Below, piece by piece: positions 61,490 through 64,000 of a stretch of 64,000 nt of DNA. The translations under genes and the position numbers were made by a program. The notes beneath the pieces were generated by a model, which was not told the origin of the DNA, ran no database searches, and was given only the letters and a program-made list of their open reading frames with translations. Source of the stretch: Streptomyces caelestis (lineage in GTDB: Bacteria > Actinomycetota > Actinomycetes > Streptomycetales > Streptomycetaceae). The stretch covers positions 8,494,001 through 8,558,000 of the forward strand of contig NZ_JACHNE010000001.1 in assembly GCF_014205255.1 (NCBI RefSeq), given 5' to 3'. The stretch's first letter is position 1, and each line of letters starts with the position of its first letter.

Positions 61490-61700
61490 CCGTCCTGCCG
61501 TGGCAGGAGGGGAAGCGCCGGTCCTGCGGCGACGGCGCCCACGGCCGACGCATCTACGATCGGGCCCGCGTCGAGGTCCACCCCCCGGCACCGACCGGCC
61601 GCCGGCACTGGGTATTCACCCGCCGCAGCGTCAGCCGGCCGGATGAGATCTCGTACTGCGTCGCCTCCTGCCCCGTCGACACGTCCGGCTGCGCTGCTTT
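61490..61700 (+). mobile_element. IS701-family transposase remnant
   Basis: Translation gives SCGDGAHGRRIYDRARVEVH followed by GRRHWVFTRRSVSRPDEISY and ASCPVDTS, a good match to the region before the catalytic Glu of IS701-type DDE transposases. Both ends are lost. It lies in a 959-bp stretch (61217-62175) without an intact gene; bases 61217-61489 hold nothing I can name. Confidence 0.6.
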
Positions 61701-61810
61701 CGCGCCCCGGGAGCTCACATTTCACTGCGGGGCTTCGCGGCGCAGTTGCCGACCGCGCCGGCGCATTCCGGTGGGGGCATCGCCGACGGGGATGCCAGGC
61801 ACCGCCAGTT

Positions 61811-62034
61811 CGAGCGGGCCATACAGACCACGGTGGCCCTGGACGGCGACGGCATGGACATCGCTCGGGTCCATCACCTGGCTGCGGATTTCCTCGCCGC
61901 GCGCAGACCGCGGCCTCCCCGTCTCCCCGCAGGCCATGGACGTGACCCAGCCGGTGGTCAGCGAGCCGGGCACCAGCGCCCGCGAGTACGCACTTCGGCC
62001 CGGTGCTGCTGCCGCGTACCGCGCCAGGCCGTAG
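61811..62034 (+). pseudogene. Relic of an anti-sigma-type ATP-binding protein
   Basis: ARVHHLAADFLA in one frame and, after a +1 shift near 61900, RGLPVSPQAMDVTQPVVSEP and TSAREYA resemble the HATPase domain of RsbW-like serine kinases, whose signature is VVSELVTNAxxYA. Key residues are altered (SEPGTS for SELVTN) and the C-terminal half is missing. Assignment rests on this short segment. Confidence 0.4.
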
Positions 62035-62175
62035 GTGCCCCCCTGAAGTGGCGGCAGCGGCGTGACACCGATGGCCTGCAAGAGTTCGCGCCGCCTGTGA
62101 GAGATCGAGGTGATGGGCGGAGGCTGGGGGGTACCTGCGGCTGGGTACGAGGCACGCACTACCCGGGAGGTAGCC

Positions 62176-62370
62176 ATGGGCAAGCTGGGAGATATGGCGA
62201 ACAAGGCCAAGGAGCTGGCGAAGGGGCACCCGGACCAGGCCGACAAGGGTGTTGCGGGCGCCGAGCGGGTGGCCGATGAGCGTACGGGCAACAAGTACGA
62301 CGCCCAGACCGACAAGGCCGCCGACGCGGTGCGCCGCTCCTACGGAAGCGGCGGTACGACGGAGCGCTGA
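62176..62370 (+). CDS. MT0933-type antitoxin-like small protein
   Basis: 64 residues (MGKLGDMANKAKELAKGHPD...), a charged amphipathic helix with TGNKYDAQTDKAADAVRR, as in the MT0933/Rv0909 antitoxin family. GGGAGG lies 6 nt before the ATG. No toxin gene is adjacent in the window, and in Streptomyces such proteins often occur alone, so a toxin-antitoxin role is uncertain. Confidence 0.78.
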   Translation: MGKLGDMANKAKELAKGHPDQADKGVAGAERVADERTGNKYDAQTDKAADAVRRSYGSGGTTER

Positions 62371-62967
62371 CCCTCACGCCAGAGACACGGCCCCCGGTGC
62401 CACGCGCCGGGGGCCGGTGGTGCGTCAGGCTCGCCTGCCGCCGCCCACTCCAGTGCCAGACGGCAAGTTGCCGGAGTAGCTCTCTCCGGAAGAGGTCCTG
62501 GCTCAACACCGCCGCGTCCGCGCTGCGGATGGCGTACAGGTCACCTTCCTCGCTGTGCACCGTTGACGTCTGCACCAGGCCCTGGTCCGGCGGCAGAGAT
62601 TCGATGACCTTCTCAACTCGCGCTGGAGAGGAGGGCGGCACGCATCTGACTCCACACGAGCAGGGCGCCACCGCCCTGTCCAGGTCAACTCCCACTTCCG
62701 CTTCGCCGACTCCACCCGGCCGTCGCCGAAGCGCAGAAGCGTGCCGGGTCCGATCCCATAACGCTGCACACGTGAAGAGGCGTCTGACGAGTCCGCCCCG
62801 TGAAGCCGCAGAGCCGGGGCTCGCGACTTTGGACGCCGATACGGTGCTGTCCGGCAGTGATCGCCTCGGACAGGGGCTTCATCAGCCTGATGGCACGCTG
62901 CGGACGCTGTCGCCCGCGTCGAGGTCGCGGCGCACGTGGATGTCGCTGTGCACTGGGACACGATGCG
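62371..62967. other. 597-bp decayed region, possible minus-strand relic
   Basis: On the minus strand, frames around 62440-62640 (RVEKVIESLPPDQGLVQTST, EEGDLYAIRSADAAVLSQDL) and, in another frame, 62690-62780 (RYGIGPGTLLRFGDGRVESA) read like genuine coding sequence with high GC3 but lie in different frames and lack a start. They may be one broken gene. I do not recognise the family. Nothing else is supported here. Confidence 0.35.
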
Positions 62968-63682
62968 TCAATACCACTTCAAATCGATACGGCCGTCAAC
63001 AGCTGCTACGAGCCCCACGACCCCCAGGCGGAATGCGCCGTCTTCATCACGCCCGAGATCAGGGTGCACCCTTACACCGCGGCCGAGAAGTCCAAGGTCC
63101 TGAAGGCCACCCTCATGTCCACCTCGGGCGGAGTGGCGGTGCTCTCCGCCGCCGCCCCGGACAAGACAGCCACGGTCGCGCTCGCACCGGACGAGGAGGC
63201 CGACAAGACATGGACGTCCGTCGGCTGGCCCACCAGGCCCACGGCAACGGCGGTGCCGGCCAGCATGCAGGGCCGTTATGACCGCCAAGGCGCGGTCTCG
63301 GTCCAGGACATCGACAAGTTGCGAAATCAACTGGGTTCCGGGATGCCCGGCTCGGTGTTCGTCGACGATCGCGGCGCCGTGACCGGCATGCTGAGCCCCA
63401 CCGGCCGCGGGGTGCACATCTTGCCGCCCGCCCAGATCACCGCGGCGCTCGACAAGAGCGGTGTACAGGCCGAGCGCGGCCCAGGAGACTCCAGCCTGGC
63501 CAACGGACTGGCGCTGTACGCCAAACACGAGTACCGAAACGCCGCGCCATGGTTGCACAGCGCCGCTGACGACACCGGGCAGGGGGCGATGGCCGTCCAG
63601 TACCACAAGGCCGCGCACGACAGCACGGGCAAGCCCAACGACATGAGCGACGAGGCCGACGCGCACACCGGCCACTCTGCTA
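62968..63682 (+). pseudogene. Truncated secreted protease-like / TPR-tail protein
   Basis: About 230 codons of good coding sequence without a credible start or stop. MPGSVFVDDRGAVTGMLSP resembles the GxS-plus-GAVTGM strand pair of trypsin-like proteases, and GLALYAKHEYRNAAPWL looks like one TPR-like helix pair. The N-terminal catalytic half is absent, and after about 63660 the frame runs on antisense to the tautomerase gene. It is probably a fragment of a larger gene; the family assignment is tentative. Confidence 0.4.
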
Positions 63683-64000
63683 GGCCCTCAGGGTGCCGAG
63701 GTACTGCGCCCGCCCCTCTCCGAGCGACCAGTCGGCCGGTCCGTTCTCCGTCAGGACGACGAACACGTTCCTCGGCTCGGTGCCCGCGTAGGCCTGCGCC
63801 AGCTCGGCGATCCTCCGGTACAGCGCCTGCTTCCGCGCGGGCGGGCGACCGGAGCGCAGCGTGATCGCCACATAGGCGATGCTGTCGTCGCGGTGTACGC
63901 CGAGGTAGTCGTCGTACCGGAGGGTGCTGGTCGCGCCGTCGTGGTCGACCAGAACCTGGAACCGGTCGTCGGGCGGGATGCCGATCGTTTCGACGAGGGC
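63680..64000 (-). CDS. Tautomerase-family protein, C-terminal part (5' end outside window)
   Basis: The minus frame is open from the window edge (ALVETIGIPPDDRFQVLVDH...) to TAG at 63680-63682, 106 residues. YVAITLRSGRPPARKQALYR, IAELAQAYAG and NVFVVLTENGPADWSLGEG match the longer tautomerase-superfamily proteins of actinobacteria. The catalytic Pro1 would lie beyond the window. Substrate unknown. Confidence 0.75.
   Translation of the reverse strand, partial: ALVETIGIPPDDRFQVLVDHDGATSTLRYDDYLGVHRDDSIAYVAITLRSGRPPARKQALYRRIAELAQAYAGTEPRNVFVVLTENGPADWSLGEGRAQYLGTLRA

Noticed and set aside
1..64000. CRISPR arrays, rRNA and tRNA genes
   Set aside because: No regularly spaced identical repeats, and no tRNA-like T-arm with matching acceptor stem was seen on either strand by eye; a tRNAscan-type search would settle it.

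Overview
The window is about 73% GC chromosomal DNA with GC-ending codons throughout. It carries a two-domain chaplin with a sortase signal, an NsdA/NsdB-type TPR regulator, a PAS-SpoIIE phosphatase, a family 19 chitinase behind DasR-like boxes, many leaderless promoters and an actinobacterial cysteine-type leader peptide. Together these point to Streptomyces. Every assignment was made by reading the sequence; no database search was run.

Layout. 1-5.9 kb: the 3' part of a polyamine-type operon (PotA C-terminus, two permeases, DAO-family amine oxidase, succinate-semialdehyde-type aldehyde dehydrogenase, D-2-hydroxyacid dehydrogenase), closed by a long hairpin. 5.97-9.3 kb: a fused DppB-DppC permease and its lipoprotein binding protein behind a DtxR/DmdR-like iron box, with no ATPase alongside. 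9.4-14.8 kb: an MpaB-type oxygenase overlapping a soluble Ser/Thr kinase with eight exact 42-residue TPR units, decayed tandem repeats, a phytoene-dehydrogenase-like flavoprotein and a DUF2795 protein. 14.8-29 kb: a Tat-exported serine hydrolase, a nitronate-monooxygenase/acyl-CoA-ligase operon, a DUF418 membrane protein with a likely frameshift, a penicillin-acylase-family enzyme, another acyl-CoA ligase, two alpha/beta hydrolases (one frameshifted) and a membrane sulfatase with a repetitive N-terminus.

29-35 kb: a divergent acyl-CoA ligase / enoyl-CoA hydratase / tandem DUF35 / two thiolase-like genes. Its order and protein sizes closely match the mycobacterial steroid side-chain genes fadD19-echA19-Rv3521-ltp4-ltp3. 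A 17-bp palindrome in its promoter region has a sister copy before the nitronate-monooxygenase operon, so the two loci are probably one regulon for degrading steroid-like acyl chains.

35-47 kb: regulatory and cell-surface genes (Usp, CGNR, APH-like, NsdA-like, SpoIIE, baeRF, tripeptidyl aminopeptidase, chaplin), plus an asparagine synthetase gene cut off after about 35 codons by a Tn3-family transposase remnant. 47-52.5 kb: a methyltransferase coupled to a mosaic gene (membrane c-di-GMP protein, EAL scrap and aminotransferase C-terminus), then a deaminase, acetyltransferase, NAD-dependent reductase and SPW protein. 52.6-54.7 kb: cysteine-type leader peptide plus ssuE-ssuD without a transporter. 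54.8-60.7 kb: serine hydrolase, a flavoprotein with a signal-less periplasmic-binding-fold protein and a MarR regulator, the DasR-type chitinase and an aldo/keto reductase. 61.2-64 kb: decayed DNA (IS701 scrap, anti-sigma-type ATPase relic, truncated protease) around an MT0933-type antitoxin gene and a tautomerase running off the window.
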